DNA of 64,000 nucleotides, from positions 31,430 through 95,429 of the forward strand of contig CAKNJS010000006.1 of assembly GCA_930986645.1 (NCBI GenBank), in the 5' to 3' direction. The notes beneath the pieces were generated by a model. The model saw only the letters and a program-made list of their open reading frames with translations, did not search any database and was not told the origin of the DNA. Position numbers and translations under genes: made by a program. Origin of the DNA: an uncultured Lachnoclostridium sp. GTDB lineage: Bacteria > Bacillota > Clostridia > Lachnospirales > Lachnospiraceae. Shown piece after piece: positions 42,887-53,869 of the stretch (positions within the stretch are counted from its first letter, which is position 1; the number at the start of each line of letters is the position of its first letter).

Positions 42887-44506
42887 ATGGCAGTAAAATA
42901 TGTATTTGTAACCGGCGGCGTCGTTTCCGGACTCGGAAAAGGCATCACGGCCGCTTCCCTTGGACGATTGTTAAAAGCCCGGGGATATACCGTGACCATG
43001 CAGAAATTTGATCCCTATATCAATATCGATCCGGGAACCATGAATCCGGTACAGCACGGCGAAGTCTTCGTCACGGACGATGGCGCCGAGACCGATCTGG
43101 ATCTGGGACACTATGAACGTTTTATCGATGAGAGCCTGACCAAGAACTCCAATGTCACGACCGGAAAGATTTACTGGTCTGTTCTTCAGAAAGAACGACG
43201 CGGCGATTTCGGCGGAGGCACCGTTCAGGTCATCCCCCATATCACAAATGAAATCAAGAGCAGATTCTACCGCAATCCCGCTGCAACCGATACAGAAATC
43301 GCTATCATTGAAGTGGGCGGCACAGTCGGAGACATCGAGAGCCAGCCTTTCCTTGAATCTATCCGTCAGTTCCAGCATGAGAAAGGTTCAGAAAATGTTA
43401 TCCTCATCCATGTAACACTGATTCCTTATCTGCGGGCTTCTCAGGAGATGAAGACCAAGCCGACACAGGCCAGCGTAAAAGAACTGCAGGGGATGGGCAT
43501 TCAGCCGGATATCATCGTATGCCGTTCCGAGTATCCTCTTGATTCGGGCATGAAAGACAAAATTTCTCTGTTCTGCAATCTTCCGGCAAGCCACGTACTC
43601 CAGAATCTGGATGTTGAATATCTCTACGAGGCGCCTCTGGCAATGGAAAAGGAACATCTTGCACAGGTTGTCTGCGAATGTCTCCATCTGGACTGTCCGG
43701 AACCGGATCTCAAAGACTGGACCGAAATGGTGGAAAATCTGCGCCACCCGACTCAGGAAGTAACCATCGCCCTTGTCGGAAAATACATCCAGCTGCACGA
43801 CGCCTACATCAGTGTCGTAGAGGCACTGAAACACGGAGGCATCTATTCCCATACTACGGTAAATATTAAATGGGTTGACTCCGAGACAGTTACAGAAGAA
43901 AATGCGGAAGAAATATTCTCTGATGTAAGCGGCATCCTTGTTCCCGGCGGCTTCGGCCACAGGGGAATCGAAGGCAAAATCACAGCCATCAAATATGCCC
44001 GCACACACGGTATCCCGTTCCTCGGCCTCTGCCTTGGAATGCAGCTTGCCATTGTAGAATTTGCAAGAAATGTAGTCGGATATCATGACGCACACAGCAT
44101 GGAACTCAAGCCCGATACCACTCATCCGGTGATCCACATCATGCCGGACCAGATCGGCGTGGAAGATATCGGCGGCACACTCCGTCTGGGCGCATACCCT
44201 TGCGTGCTCAAAGAAGGCTCTCTTGCCGAGAAACTTTACGGCACAAAAGAAATCAGCGAACGCCACCGCCATCGCTACGAAGTAAACAATGATTACCGTG
44301 ATGTTCTGGAAGAACACGGAATGTCTCTGTGCGGTCTCTCCCCGGACAGCCGCATTGTCGAGATGATCGAAATCCCATCTCATCCGTGGTTCATCGCGAC
44401 ACAGGCACATCCCGAACTCAAATCCAGACCCAACCGTCCTCATCCGCTGTTCAAAGGGTTCGTGGAGGCAGCACTCAAAAGACAGAACGAAACATCACAG
44501 AACTAG
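42887..44506 (+). CDS. pyrG: CTP synthase
   Basis: [46 protein letters not shown] (GATase). Start reassigned from 42779. Confidence 0.96.
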   Translation: MAVKYVFVTGGVVSGLGKGITAASLGRLLKARGYTVTMQKFDPYINIDPGTMNPVQHGEVFVTDDGAETDLDLGHYERFIDESLTKNSNVTTGKIYWSVLQKERRGDFGGGTVQVIPHITNEIKSRFYRNPAATDTEIAIIEVGGTVGDIESQPFLESIRQFQHEKGSENVILIHVTLIPYLRASQEMKTKPTQASVKELQGMGIQPDIIVCRSEYPLDSGMKDKISLFCNLPASHVLQNLDVEYLYEAPLAMEKEHLAQVVCECLHLDCPEPDLKDWTEMVENLRHPTQEVTIALVGKYIQLHDAYISVVEALKHGGIYSHTTVNIKWVDSETVTEENAEEIFSDVSGILVPGGFGHRGIEGKITAIKYARTHGIPFLGLCLGMQLAIVEFARNVVGYHDAHSMELKPDTTHPVIHIMPDQIGVEDIGGTLRLGAYPCVLKEGSLAEKLYGTKEISERHRHRYEVNNDYRDVLEEHGMSLCGLSPDSRIVEMIEIPSHPWFIATQAHPELKSRPNRPHPLFKGFVEAALKRQNETSQN

Positions 44507-44524
44507 AATCCGCATAATATAGAA

Positions 44525-44573
44525 AAGAGATCATCATATCCCGCACTTCAGGACATGATGATCTCTTCTTTTT
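44525..44573. terminator. pyrG terminator overlapping the 3' end of dus
   Basis: aagagatcatcat / atgatgatctctt 13-bp stem then cttctttttc; the dus stop codon is inside the loop. Confidence 0.78.
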
Positions 44574-45489
44574 CAAACAGCTCTTCTACGACTTTTTCAT
44601 ATACTGCACATTTCTCGGACTTTTTTATCTTCTTTGCATATTTTTTATAATTAGTAAATACCGGGGCAAGATACGTCCACAGCTCTTTCATTTTGTAAAG
44701 AATCGTTCTGTCTCCGGACATTTCCCTGCAGTATCCTGCGTACAGAAGATCATGGAAGCGCCTCAGTTCCGCAGCACTAAGCCCTGCGCCTCCCCTGATT
44801 TTCCGGGCCAGTGCAGGATCGGCAAGCACGCCTCTGCCTATCATGATACAATCAACATCCGGCTGCATATGCGTGAAACGTCCGTAATCCGCCATGGTAA
44901 AAATATCCCCGTTATAACACACCGGATTGCTGCTCTTTTTTAATGCCCCGGCAAACGCTTCCATATCGGGTGTATTCTTATAAAAATCCTTCTGTACCCG
45001 CGGGTGAATAATCAATTCTTCCAGCGGATATTTATTATATATGGCGAGAATCCGGTGAAATTCTTCCGGTTCATCCATCCCCAGTCTGGTTTTAACAGAG
45101 ATGCGGATCTCGCACTTTTCAAATATCTCGTACAAGAAATTGTCCAGTCTGTCCGGATATGCAAGGAAGCCGGCTCCGCGCCCTTTCGTCACAACTGTTT
45201 TAGACGGGCAGCCCAGATTCAGATTGATTTCTCCGTATCCGTATTCCTTCAGCTTTGACGCAGTACGTATAAAATCCTCCGGTCTGTTTGTCAAAATCTG
45301 CGGGACTGTATACATCCCCTTATTATGCTCCGGAAAAATATCTTTCTTCTCTCTCGCACTGAAATGCCCCATCTGATTCGGTCTGATAAACGGCACAAAA
45401 TATTTATCAAATCCTCCGAAGCATTCATGGAGAGCACTGCGGAATATCCACCCTGTAATCCCCTCAAGAGGAGCCAGATAAAGTCTCAT
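44548..45489 (-). CDS. tRNA-dihydrouridine synthase family protein
   Basis: MRLYLAPLEGITGWIFRSAL; GEINLNLGCPSKTVVTKGRGAGFL; VCYNGDIFT..DCIMIGRGVLADP. Start reassigned from 45627. Confidence 0.92.
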   Translation of the reverse strand: MRLYLAPLEGITGWIFRSALHECFGGFDKYFVPFIRPNQMGHFSAREKKDIFPEHNKGMYTVPQILTNRPEDFIRTASKLKEYGYGEINLNLGCPSKTVVTKGRGAGFLAYPDRLDNFLYEIFEKCEIRISVKTRLGMDEPEEFHRILAIYNKYPLEELIIHPRVQKDFYKNTPDMEAFAGALKKSSNPVCYNGDIFTMADYGRFTHMQPDVDCIMIGRGVLADPALARKIRGGAGLSAAELRRFHDLLYAGYCREMSGDRTILYKMKELWTYLAPVFTNYKKYAKKIKKSEKCAVYEKVVEELFEKEEIIMS

Positions 45490-45556
45490 ATCGTATTTCC
45501 CTTCTGATAATATTATTGAAGACATACATTCATACGTTATTACAGGAGGGAGCTTC

Positions 45557-45585
45557 TTGTCAAGCAGAAAATGATATGCTAAGAT
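45557..45585 (+). promoter_or_regulatory. Promoter for ABC exporter
   Basis: TTGTCA - 17 nt - TAAGAT. Confidence 0.45.
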
Positions 45586-45621
45586 GTTCAGCGGGATAAA
45601 ATTGTAACAAGGAGTGATACT

Positions 45622-47343
45622 ATGCACACAATCAGAAAATTTATAGATTATTATGCGCCGTACAGAACCGTCTTCTTTATTGATCTGATCTGCGCGGCAT
45701 TTATCAGTATTGTGGATCTTGCCTACCCTCAGATCCTGCGCACTATGACCAATACTCTGTTCACAAAAGACAGCAGCACTATTCTCGGCACACTGCCCTT
45801 AATAGGCGCTGCTCTGCTGGCCATGTATATCATCCAAAGCCTCTGCAAATATTATGTAAGCTATCAAGGCCACATGATGGGAGCCAATATGGAACGGGAT
45901 ATGCGTCAGCAGCTCTTTGATCATTATGAAAAGCTTTCCTTTTCCTACTACAGCCGGAACAATTCCGGACAAATGATGAGCAAACTCGTCTCCGATCTGT
46001 TCGACATTGCAGAATTCGCACACCACGGCCCGGAAAACCTGTTTATCTCCGTCGTAAAGATCATTGGCTCATTCATCTTCCTGTTCCTTATTAACTGGAG
46101 GCTGGCTCTGCCTCTTGTTGTTCTCGTCCTGTGTATGTTCATCTTTTCATTCCGCCAGAACCAGCGTATGCAGGAGACATTTATGGAAAACCGAAGAAAG
46201 ATCGGTGACGTCAACTCAAGCCTTCAGGATACACTGGCCGGCATCCGTGTCGTCCAGTCCTTTGCGAACGAGGATATAGAGCGGGAAAAATTCAAAAAAA
46301 GCAACCACGCATTCCTCATATCTAAACGAAACAACTATAACTGTATGGGAAATTTCATGGGATGGAATCTTTTCTTTCAGGGGATGATGTATCTCGTAAC
46401 ACTTGTATTCGGAGGATATCTTATTGCCCGCGGTCTCATGAACGTTACGGATCTTGCAATGTATGCACTGTACATCGGCATTTTCATCAGCCCGATCCAG
46501 ATTCTGGTAGAACTGATTGAAATGATGCAGAAAGGTCTGGCAGGTTTCCGCCGTTTTCTGGATGTAATGGAGACCGAACCCGAGATTGTTGACGCCCCGG
46601 ATGCCAAACCTCTCACCGATGTAAAGGGGCGGGTATGTTATGAAGATGTGTCCTTCCATTACAGTGATGACGACACTCCGGTCCTCTCCCATGTCTCTTT
46701 CGAGATCCCGGCGGGAAAATCCATCGCCCTTGTCGGGCCTTCAGGCAGCGGGAAAACAACCATCTGTTCCCTCCTGCCAAGATTCTATGATGTAACAGGC
46801 GGACGGGTCACCATCGACGGCAGGGATGTGCGTACGCTCACACTGAAGAGCCTGAGAACCCAGATCGGTATGGTGCAGCAAGATGTCTATCTCTTCTCAG
46901 GTACAATCCGGGAAAATATTGCTTACGGAAAACCCGGTGCTTCTATGGATGAAATCATCGAAGCAGCAAAACGTGCCAATATACACGATTTTATCCAAGA
47001 ACTTCCGGATGGCTACGACACCTTTGTGGGCGAGCGCGGCGCCCGTCTATCCGGAGGGCAGAAACAGCGTATCTCCATCGCCCGCGTATTCCTGAAAAAT
47101 CCGCCAATCCTTGTCCTTGACGAAGCCACCAGCGCGCTGGACAATGAAAGCGAGCGCTGGATCCAGCAGAGTCTGGAAGAACTCTCCGCCGGCAGGACAA
47201 CCATCACCATCGCCCACCGGCTCTCCACTATCCGAAACGCCGATGAAATCATCGTCATCACTGAGGACGGCATTGCAGAGAGAGGAACACACGAAACACT
47301 GTTGCAGCAAAACGGAATCTATGCACACTACTACAATATGTAG
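45622..47343 (+). CDS. ABC exporter half-transporter (MsbA/MDR-like permease-ATPase fusion)
   Basis: N-terminal TM domain; GPSGSGKTTICSLLPRFYDVTGG; LSGGQKQRISIARVFL; DEATSALD. Confidence 0.94.
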   Translation: MHTIRKFIDYYAPYRTVFFIDLICAAFISIVDLAYPQILRTMTNTLFTKDSSTILGTLPLIGAALLAMYIIQSLCKYYVSYQGHMMGANMERDMRQQLFDHYEKLSFSYYSRNNSGQMMSKLVSDLFDIAEFAHHGPENLFISVVKIIGSFIFLFLINWRLALPLVVLVLCMFIFSFRQNQRMQETFMENRRKIGDVNSSLQDTLAGIRVVQSFANEDIEREKFKKSNHAFLISKRNNYNCMGNFMGWNLFFQGMMYLVTLVFGGYLIARGLMNVTDLAMYALYIGIFISPIQILVELIEMMQKGLAGFRRFLDVMETEPEIVDAPDAKPLTDVKGRVCYEDVSFHYSDDDTPVLSHVSFEIPAGKSIALVGPSGSGKTTICSLLPRFYDVTGGRVTIDGRDVRTLTLKSLRTQIGMVQQDVYLFSGTIRENIAYGKPGASMDEIIEAAKRANIHDFIQELPDGYDTFVGERGARLSGGQKQRISIARVFLKNPPILVLDEATSALDNESERWIQQSLEELSAGRTTITIAHRLSTIRNADEIIVITEDGIAERGTHETLLQQNGIYAHYYNM

Positions 47344-47362
47344 ATGTATTTCGATTGTTCGA

Positions 47363-47402
47363 ACTGATAAAACATTCGCCGGGAGGCGGATATTTTATCA
47401 GT
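47363..47402. terminator. Probable bidirectional terminator between convergent ABC exporter and sigE
   Basis: actgataaaa..ttcgcc/ggcgga..ttttatcagt stem. Confidence 0.82.
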
Positions 47403-47421
47403 CCGTAAAATCGAAATTTAT

Positions 47422-48177
47422 CTATTCATATCTCACCATTTCCCGCTTTAGTCTTTTCATGATTTTTTTCTCCAGACGCGAAATATATGACTGTGAAATG
47501 CCAAGCATATCCGCTACTTCTTTCTGGGTTTTTTCTCTTCCCTCCGGGTTATCCAGACCGAAACGCATTTTTACGATCATTTTTTCTCTCCCGGACAGTT
47601 TGTTGAGAGCGCGTACGAGAAGTTTTCTCTCTGCCTCATTCTCCAGATCCCGGTATATTGTATCCTCCTCTGTCCCCAGTATATCCGACAGAAGCAGTTC
47701 ATTTCCGTCCCAGTCCACATTGAGAGGCTCATCAATAGATACTTCCAGTTTTGTCTTACTGTTCCGGCGCAGATACATTAAAATCTCATTTTCAATACAT
47801 CTCGACGCATATGTGGCCAATTTAATCTTTTTTGCGGGATTAAAAGTATTAATTGCTTTAATAAGTCCGATTGTTCCAATTGAAATCAGATCTTCCACTC
47901 CTACTCCGGTATTATCAAATTTCTTTGCAATATAGACGACAAGACGGAGATTATGTTCTATAAGCGCCTTTTTGGCTGTCTCATCGTTGTCCGTACCCAG
48001 ACGGCTGATCATCTCCTTCTCCTGTACGCCTTCCAGCGGAGGCGGCAGAATTTCCGTCCCTCCTATGTAATGAATTTCCTTTCCATTTCCAAATATCAGG
48101 CTTCTGATATCCGGCATAATCCGCATCCTGAACTGATGCGGAACCGCTGCATTAACTAACATCCAGTCTCCTCCCAA
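47422..48177 (-). CDS. sigE: RNA polymerase sporulation sigma factor SigE
   Basis: [19 protein letters not shown]...[43 protein letters not shown]; adjacent to spoIIGA. Confidence 0.94.
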   Translation of the reverse strand: MGGDWMLVNAAVPHQFRMRIMPDIRSLIFGNGKEIHYIGGTEILPPPLEGVQEKEMISRLGTDNDETAKKALIEHNLRLVVYIAKKFDNTGVGVEDLISIGTIGLIKAINTFNPAKKIKLATYASRCIENEILMYLRRNSKTKLEVSIDEPLNVDWDGNELLLSDILGTEEDTIYRDLENEAERKLLVRALNKLSGREKMIVKMRFGLDNPEGREKTQKEVADMLGISQSYISRLEKKIMKRLKREMVRYE

Positions 48178-48192
48178 ATTTATATTTTGATT

Positions 48193-48978
48193 TCATCCGG
48201 AAAAAATCGCCGGATTCAGGATCATCTCATATTCTCTGTTACCGGACAGATATGCTTCCCCGATTCCCACCAGAGGATTGTCTATCCATCTGTCTTCTTC
48301 CATATGAATACATATCTTTTTCAGCCGGAACACCTTCATAATTGATTCGCCTCCCACACAACGGTACGGGATCAGACGAAATCCTTTTTCCGGTTCCCCG
48401 CAGCTCCAGATTTCTGCCGCTGTCTCCGGATCGATAACACTCACCGGATCCCCCGTATAGCAGTCTCGCAGCTCGTTTCCCGTATCCAGAAGCGCTTTTA
48501 TGGACTTTTGTCCATATTCTGTATATAGAGTCACTTTCAGAATTTTTCCCTGCTGCCTGCAAATATGAGAAACAATCTTCCATAATTGCAGAAGCACTGC
48601 TCCGCTTAATACGGCAGCCGCGTAAAAAAGACTGGCATACCGCATATAAGGACGCATAACCTGCAAGATGCCGCCCATAAAGAATGCTGACACATACAGG
48701 AACAGAAGTGCGCGGATAAACTGAGGCAGTCCGGTAATCCGAAGGCCCGCAAACAGCATTGCACTGTCCACCAGCGTGTGAAACAGGATCAGGCGCAGCA
48801 CGGACGGAAAAGGAAGTACAATAACCAGACAGGTTAAAAGGCTTCCTGCCGCGCCTCCCAAAAGGAGGCGTCCATATGACCGTCCGTTGTTTATTATACG
48901 GTTTACAATCAGGAGAAGAAGACTGTCAAGCATGAAGTTTTCCAGAAAAAACACATCTATGTACAATTCATAGTACAT
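48193..48978 (-). CDS. spoIIGA: Sigma-E processing peptidase SpoIIGA
   Basis: YYELYIDVFFLENFMLDSLLLLIVNRI TM start; ALLDTGNELRD aspartic-protease-like motif; adjacent to sigE. Confidence 0.9.
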   Translation of the reverse strand: MYYELYIDVFFLENFMLDSLLLLIVNRIINNGRSYGRLLLGGAAGSLLTCLVIVLPFPSVLRLILFHTLVDSAMLFAGLRITGLPQFIRALLFLYVSAFFMGGILQVMRPYMRYASLFYAAAVLSGAVLLQLWKIVSHICRQQGKILKVTLYTEYGQKSIKALLDTGNELRDCYTGDPVSVIDPETAAEIWSCGEPEKGFRLIPYRCVGGESIMKVFRLKKICIHMEEDRWIDNPLVGIGEAYLSGNREYEMILNPAIFSG

Positions 48979-49119
48979 ACCTCACCTTCTTTCCTCCGGT
49001 AACGATCCGGAAATTATTATATCTCCCGGCCGGGAAAAAAATTTGTCAGATAATGACGGAAACACAGAAATATCTTTCGACAGCAGAAAGTGCCGGTATG
49101 GAACAAAACAGTAAGTATC

Positions 49120-49157
49120 AAAAAAAGCCCTGTACGGTATCCCGTACAGAGCTTTTA
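49120..49157 (-). terminator. ftsZ terminator
   Basis: AGCTCTGTACGG-GATA-CCGTACAGGGCT followed by TTTTTT on minus strand. Confidence 0.85.
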
Positions 49158-49187
49158 ATCATTTTACATAAACTATATTTTTATTTT

Positions 49188-50375
49188 CTATTTCTTGAAG
49201 AAATCCGGAATCTTAATAGACTGCTCTTTTACAGTGCTGGACGGAGTCCTCGGCTGAAGTGTCGGCATTGTTCCGCCCTGCGGTCTTGATGAAGCTGTGC
49301 TTGCTGCAGTTCTCTTATTTTCACTGTCAAGACGGCTTCTTACCGGTGACTCGCCATTAGGCAGGATAGAGCCCACCTTCTGCTGTCCTTCCAGTCTTGC
49401 CTTTAACTTGGAAGCGCTTCCGCCTACATTATGTAAGCCTGTGGCAATAACAGTGATTGTACACTCATCAGACTTCGTATCATCATACATAGCACCGAAG
49501 ATAATACTTGCACTCTCTCCTGCAAGCTCCTGTACATAATCAGCTGCATCAGATGCATCCATAAGAGTAATATCACCAGATACATTGACAATGACGTTGG
49601 ATGCTCCCTGAATTGTTGTCTCAAGCAGCGGGCTTGCAACCGCTTCTTTCACAGCCTCGAGAGCCTTATCGTCACCGCGTCCGGAACCGATACCGATATG
49701 TGCAATACCCTTGTCCTTCATAACTGTCTGGATATCTGCGAAATCCAGATTGATCAGAGACGGCACATTGATCAGGTCTGTAATACCCTGAATACCCTGC
49801 TGAAGCACTTCATCCGCTTTCTTAAGAGCTTCAGGCATTGTCGTGCGTCTGTCAACGACTTCAAGAAGTTTATCATTCGGAATCACGATAATCGTGTCAA
49901 CATTCTCTTTTAATTTATCAATACCGTTCAGCGCATTCTGCATTCTTGTTTTGGATTCAAAACGGAACGGCTTTGTTACTACACCTACGGTCAGAGCCCC
50001 CTGCTCTTTTGCAATACGTGCAATGACCGGAGCTGCTCCGGTACCTGTTCCGCCGCCCATACCGCAGGTAACGAATACCATATCCGCACCTTTCAGAGCT
50101 GCTGAAATTTCTTCTGAACTTTCCTCTGCTGCTTTCTCTCCTACCTCAGGCTGTGCACCGGCGCCAAGCCCCTTTGTAAGTTTCTCACCGATCTGCATAA
50201 GAGTCGGTGCCTTGCAGAGCTGCAGAGCCTGCTTATCTGTATTTACTGCGATAAATTCCACACCCGCAATCTGCTCGTCGATCATGCGGTTCACAGCGTT
50301 ATTTCCGCCGCCGCCTACTCCGACAACAATTATTCTTGCGGCCGCTTCCGATTCGTTGGTTTTAATTTCTAACAA
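49188..50375 (-). CDS. ftsZ: Cell division protein FtsZ
   Basis: [33 protein letters not shown] tubulin signature. Confidence 0.97.
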   Translation of the reverse strand: MLEIKTNESEAAARIIVVGVGGGGNNAVNRMIDEQIAGVEFIAVNTDKQALQLCKAPTLMQIGEKLTKGLGAGAQPEVGEKAAEESSEEISAALKGADMVFVTCGMGGGTGTGAAPVIARIAKEQGALTVGVVTKPFRFESKTRMQNALNGIDKLKENVDTIIVIPNDKLLEVVDRRTTMPEALKKADEVLQQGIQGITDLINVPSLINLDFADIQTVMKDKGIAHIGIGSGRGDDKALEAVKEAVASPLLETTIQGASNVIVNVSGDITLMDASDAADYVQELAGESASIIFGAMYDDTKSDECTITVIATGLHNVGGSASKLKARLEGQQKVGSILPNGESPVRSRLDSENKRTAASTASSRPQGGTMPTLQPRTPSSTVKEQSIKIPDFFKK

Positions 50376-50552
50376 GAGTATTTCCTCCTTTGTCGTCTTA
50401 TTAATTTCTTATACATCCCTTTTTATTATTGAACCTTACAATCCAATAAGTATATAATAAAGTCTTTTCCGTAAATAATCAATAGATTTTTTCCTATTTT
50501 TCTGATTTTTTATACTATTTCAATACTATCCAGCCTGCATGGCATGCGCCGG

Positions 50553-51293
50553 TTATCCGGCCGGCACGAACGAGATCGACTCGGAATCAGAATCATAATT
50601 TTCCAGATGCAGTGTTCCTGCCGTATCCGGATACAATTCTGACAGTTTCTGCAGTATCGGAGGCACCTGCTGAAGTTTCAGGTCATAATCTCCGCTTCCG
50701 AGAAGCACTTCCACGACTCCGAAATACACACGGATATCCCCATCCGCACAGGACATCTTGTCAGGAGTAAGGCTGTATTTTTTCAGATTATCCGATACCT
50801 CCGTGATACGGCCGAAAATAGTCTCGTCCTCCACCGGAAGAGTTTTCCCTATTTCTGCCGCAGTCTCATCAAAGGCCAGTCCTTCTATATACGGCACACC
50901 CTCCATCAGCTTTTTGGTCTTCAGGACAGCCGTTCCATCCCGGTCAAAATAAAGATACGCTCCGTCGTAATCTACATATCCGGCCATCTCTTTTTCTTCC
51001 ACATTCACGCGGACAGTCCATGGATTTTTCAGGGAGACCCTGAGCCGTTCCACACCGGCCGGGAGTTCCGCGTCCGCAATATCATAGCGAAATAGAATAT
51101 ACAATGTATTGAAAGAAAGATCATCTCTCTGCACCCATGTTGCAATCGTATTGTCGCTGTAATAGGAGTTGCCTTCCACTTCCACCGAACGCGTGCGGAA
51201 CAGCAGCACAGCCGCTGCCGCCAGTATAATCAGAGCCAGCAGTACAACGAGTATGATGCGCCACACCTTCCTGCGCTTTTTCTTCTTTTTCAT
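50553..51293 (-). CDS. Cell division protein FtsQ/DivIB
   Basis: KKKKKRRKVWRIILVVLLALIILAAAAVLLF TM then POTRA-like VEVEGNSYYSDNTIATWV. Confidence 0.86.
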   Translation of the reverse strand: MKKKKKRRKVWRIILVVLLALIILAAAAVLLFRTRSVEVEGNSYYSDNTIATWVQRDDLSFNTLYILFRYDIADAELPAGVERLRVSLKNPWTVRVNVEEKEMAGYVDYDGAYLYFDRDGTAVLKTKKLMEGVPYIEGLAFDETAAEIGKTLPVEDETIFGRITEVSDNLKKYSLTPDKMSCADGDIRVYFGVVEVLLGSGDYDLKLQQVPPILQKLSELYPDTAGTLHLENYDSDSESISFVPAG

Positions 51294-51382
51294 GTATCTA
51301 TGCCTCCTTAGTATTCTGACGGCCAGCCGCCGTTTTCAATTCTTTCCGCTCAGATCAGGACCGCACCGTGCGGTTTATCTGT

Positions 51383-52468
51383 TTATTCTACCAGACGCGA
51401 CACGCTCAGCACAAGCCCCATTTCCAGCAGAAGAAACACAACGGAGGTTCCGCCGTAGCTGATAAAGGGAAGAGTGATCCCTGTATTGGGAATGGAATTC
51501 GTGACAACTGCAATGTTCAATATCACCTGTATCATCATATGCGCCATCGCCCCGGAGGCAATAAGAGCTCCCAAAAGATCCGGCGCTTTCACAGCAATCA
51601 CAAAAAACCGCCATATCAGCAGAAGGAACAGGAAGATAATAATCCCGGCGCCCGCCAGCCCCAGTTCTTCGCAGATAATTGAAAAAATCATATCGTTCTG
51701 TGCCTCCGGGAGAAATCCCAGTTTCTGCACACTATTTCCCAGTCCCCTTCCAAAAAGACCGCCGCTTCCGATTGCATACAGCCCCTGCAGTGTCTGATAT
51801 CCCTTCTCATACTGTTCCGGATTACGCCAGATAGCAAGCCGTTCAAGCCTGTAGCTCTCCATAGCGAGGAATACTGCCATAAAAGCTATTCCCGCTGTTC
51901 CCATCCAGATAAACTGGGAATATTTCGGACTGGCCACAAAGACCAGTACTACGGCAATTCCCAGAATGATAATCGCAGTGCTTAAGTTGCTCGCGCCAAC
52001 AAGCGCCACAATAGGAAGAACCGGAAGCATCATAAGAACCAGTGTTCTGAATTTATCCATTTTCTTCGAATATCTGGTTACAAGGCAGGCAAGGAACAAT
52101 ATTACAGCTGCCTTCGCGAATTCCGAGGGCTGAAAAGAAACAGGGCCCAAAGACAGCCATCTTTTGGACCCGTTATATTCATCTCCGAAGAGCATAACCG
52201 CTACTGACAGGGCAATTGCGGCCAGATATCCCGGTACGGCAAGCTTCGCCCACCGGTGATAGTCTATCCTCGATACGATCACCATACCCAGAATACCGAT
52301 AAAAGTGGCAAATCCCTGTTTTTTCAAATAGTAGAAAGGATCGTGAAACTTCACTTCACCATTATAGGCACTGGTGCTGTACAGCATAACCAATCCGATT
52401 ACTACAAGTATAATCACCACGGTCAGCAGCGTTTCGTCATAATGTCTCCTCTTTTCGGAACGCTCCAA
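51383..52468 (-). CDS. SEDS glycosyltransferase FtsW/SpoVE (dcw copy)
   Basis: Poly-TM SEDS protein: GSKRWLSLGPVSFQPSEFAKAAVILFLA; NTGITLPFISYGGTSVVF. Confidence 0.93.
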   Translation of the reverse strand: MERSEKRRHYDETLLTVVIILVVIGLVMLYSTSAYNGEVKFHDPFYYLKKQGFATFIGILGMVIVSRIDYHRWAKLAVPGYLAAIALSVAVMLFGDEYNGSKRWLSLGPVSFQPSEFAKAAVILFLACLVTRYSKKMDKFRTLVLMMLPVLPIVALVGASNLSTAIIILGIAVVLVFVASPKYSQFIWMGTAGIAFMAVFLAMESYRLERLAIWRNPEQYEKGYQTLQGLYAIGSGGLFGRGLGNSVQKLGFLPEAQNDMIFSIICEELGLAGAGIIIFLFLLLIWRFFVIAVKAPDLLGALIASGAMAHMMIQVILNIAVVTNSIPNTGITLPFISYGGTSVVFLLLEMGLVLSVSRLVE

Positions 52469-52482
52469 TCAAAATTCACCCC

Positions 52483-53865
52483 TTATAGCTGTTCTACAAG
52501 TTCTTTGAATTTATCTCCGCGTTCTTCATAATTTTTAAACATTCCCCAGCTCGCACATGCAGGAGAAAGAAGCACTGCATCACCGGGCTGCGCATATTCC
52601 ACACATTTTTCAAAGGCTTCCTCAAAAGTATCCGCCATGACAATATCCGTAAAGCCGAGCCTCTTTGCTGTCTCAGCGATTTTCTCGCGGGTCGCGCCGA
52701 TCAGCACAAGCTTTTTCACCTTGCCGTCAAATGCATTGATCCACTCATCATAAGAAGATTCCTTGTCATATCCACCGCCGATCAGTACAGTCGGACGGTT
52801 CATCGCCTGAATACCCCTGATCGCTGCATCAGGATTCGTTCCCTTGGAATCATTATAATAGGCAACACCATTCTTCTCAGCCACAAACTCAATCCGGTGT
52901 TCCACACCGCGGAATTCCTTCAGCGTCTTTCTGATCACATCCATGGGCACGCCGTATGCGTATGCCATCGCTATGGCTGCCATTGCGTTTTCATAGTTGT
53001 GTGTACCAAGGATCTGCAGTTCATCCGTACCGCACACAGCGATCGGCTCATCTATACAGCAGACTATTGTGCTGCCGTCTAAATATACGCCTCTGTTAAG
53101 TTTACGCCGGCTGCTGAAATATAGAACCTGAGCATTCAGGCTTTCTCCGAATTTACGGAGAACTTCATCTTCATAATTAAGTACACAAAAATCATCCGGA
53201 GTCTGGTTAGAGGCGATCCGTTCTTTTGCCTCGATATACGCCTCCATCGTATGGTGACGGTTCAGATGATCCGGAGTAATATTAAGAATCGCACTGACTT
53301 TTGGACGGAAACTGTGCACCGTCTCGAGCTGGAAACTGCTTATCTCCGCAACAATGACGGAGTCTTCCTTTGTCTGCGGAACAATGCTTGTATACGGATT
53401 TCCGATATTACCTACAACAAATACACTCTCTCTGGCATTTTTCATGATCTCGCCCAGCAGAGAGGTAGTCGTCGTCTTACCGTTTGTGCCTGTAATAGCA
53501 AGCACATCGCCTTTTCCGCAGGCATAAGCCAGCTCAATCTCGCCCCAGATCGGAATATTTTTTTCTCTCATTTTTTCCACCACCGGAAGATCGGTCGGAA
53601 CGCCCGGACTCATCACGGTGAGGTCCAGTTCATCCAGCATCTGTTCCGGGAACTTTCCGAGTACTACACTGACAGTTCCCGGCAGTTTTTCATGCTCTTT
53701 AGTCTGTGCCTGTTCCAGTATCTCGCTTTTGATTCTGTCCGCATCCAGTTTTTCATTTCCGTCATAAAGAACGATATCAGAACCTTCGCGCATCAGCAGA
53801 CCTGCTGCCGCTTCTCCGCTGATTCCGGATCCGAACACAAGTACTTTACTGTCTTTTAAATTCAT
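52483..53865 (-). CDS. murD: UDP-N-acetylmuramoylalanine--D-glutamate ligase
   Basis: AITGTNGKTTTTSLLGEIMK; NDSKGTNPDAAIRGIQAM; LLSPACASWGMFKNYEERG. Confidence 0.96.
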   Translation of the reverse strand: MNLKDSKVLVFGSGISGEAAAGLLMREGSDIVLYDGNEKLDADRIKSEILEQAQTKEHEKLPGTVSVVLGKFPEQMLDELDLTVMSPGVPTDLPVVEKMREKNIPIWGEIELAYACGKGDVLAITGTNGKTTTTSLLGEIMKNARESVFVVGNIGNPYTSIVPQTKEDSVIVAEISSFQLETVHSFRPKVSAILNITPDHLNRHHTMEAYIEAKERIASNQTPDDFCVLNYEDEVLRKFGESLNAQVLYFSSRRKLNRGVYLDGSTIVCCIDEPIAVCGTDELQILGTHNYENAMAAIAMAYAYGVPMDVIRKTLKEFRGVEHRIEFVAEKNGVAYYNDSKGTNPDAAIRGIQAMNRPTVLIGGGYDKESSYDEWINAFDGKVKKLVLIGATREKIAETAKRLGFTDIVMADTFEEAFEKCVEYAQPGDAVLLSPACASWGMFKNYEERGDKFKELVEQL

Positions 53866-53869
53866 CGTA

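Noticed and set aside
43388-44443. 351-aa minus-strand ORF
   Set aside because: Antisense to pyrG, which is unambiguous.
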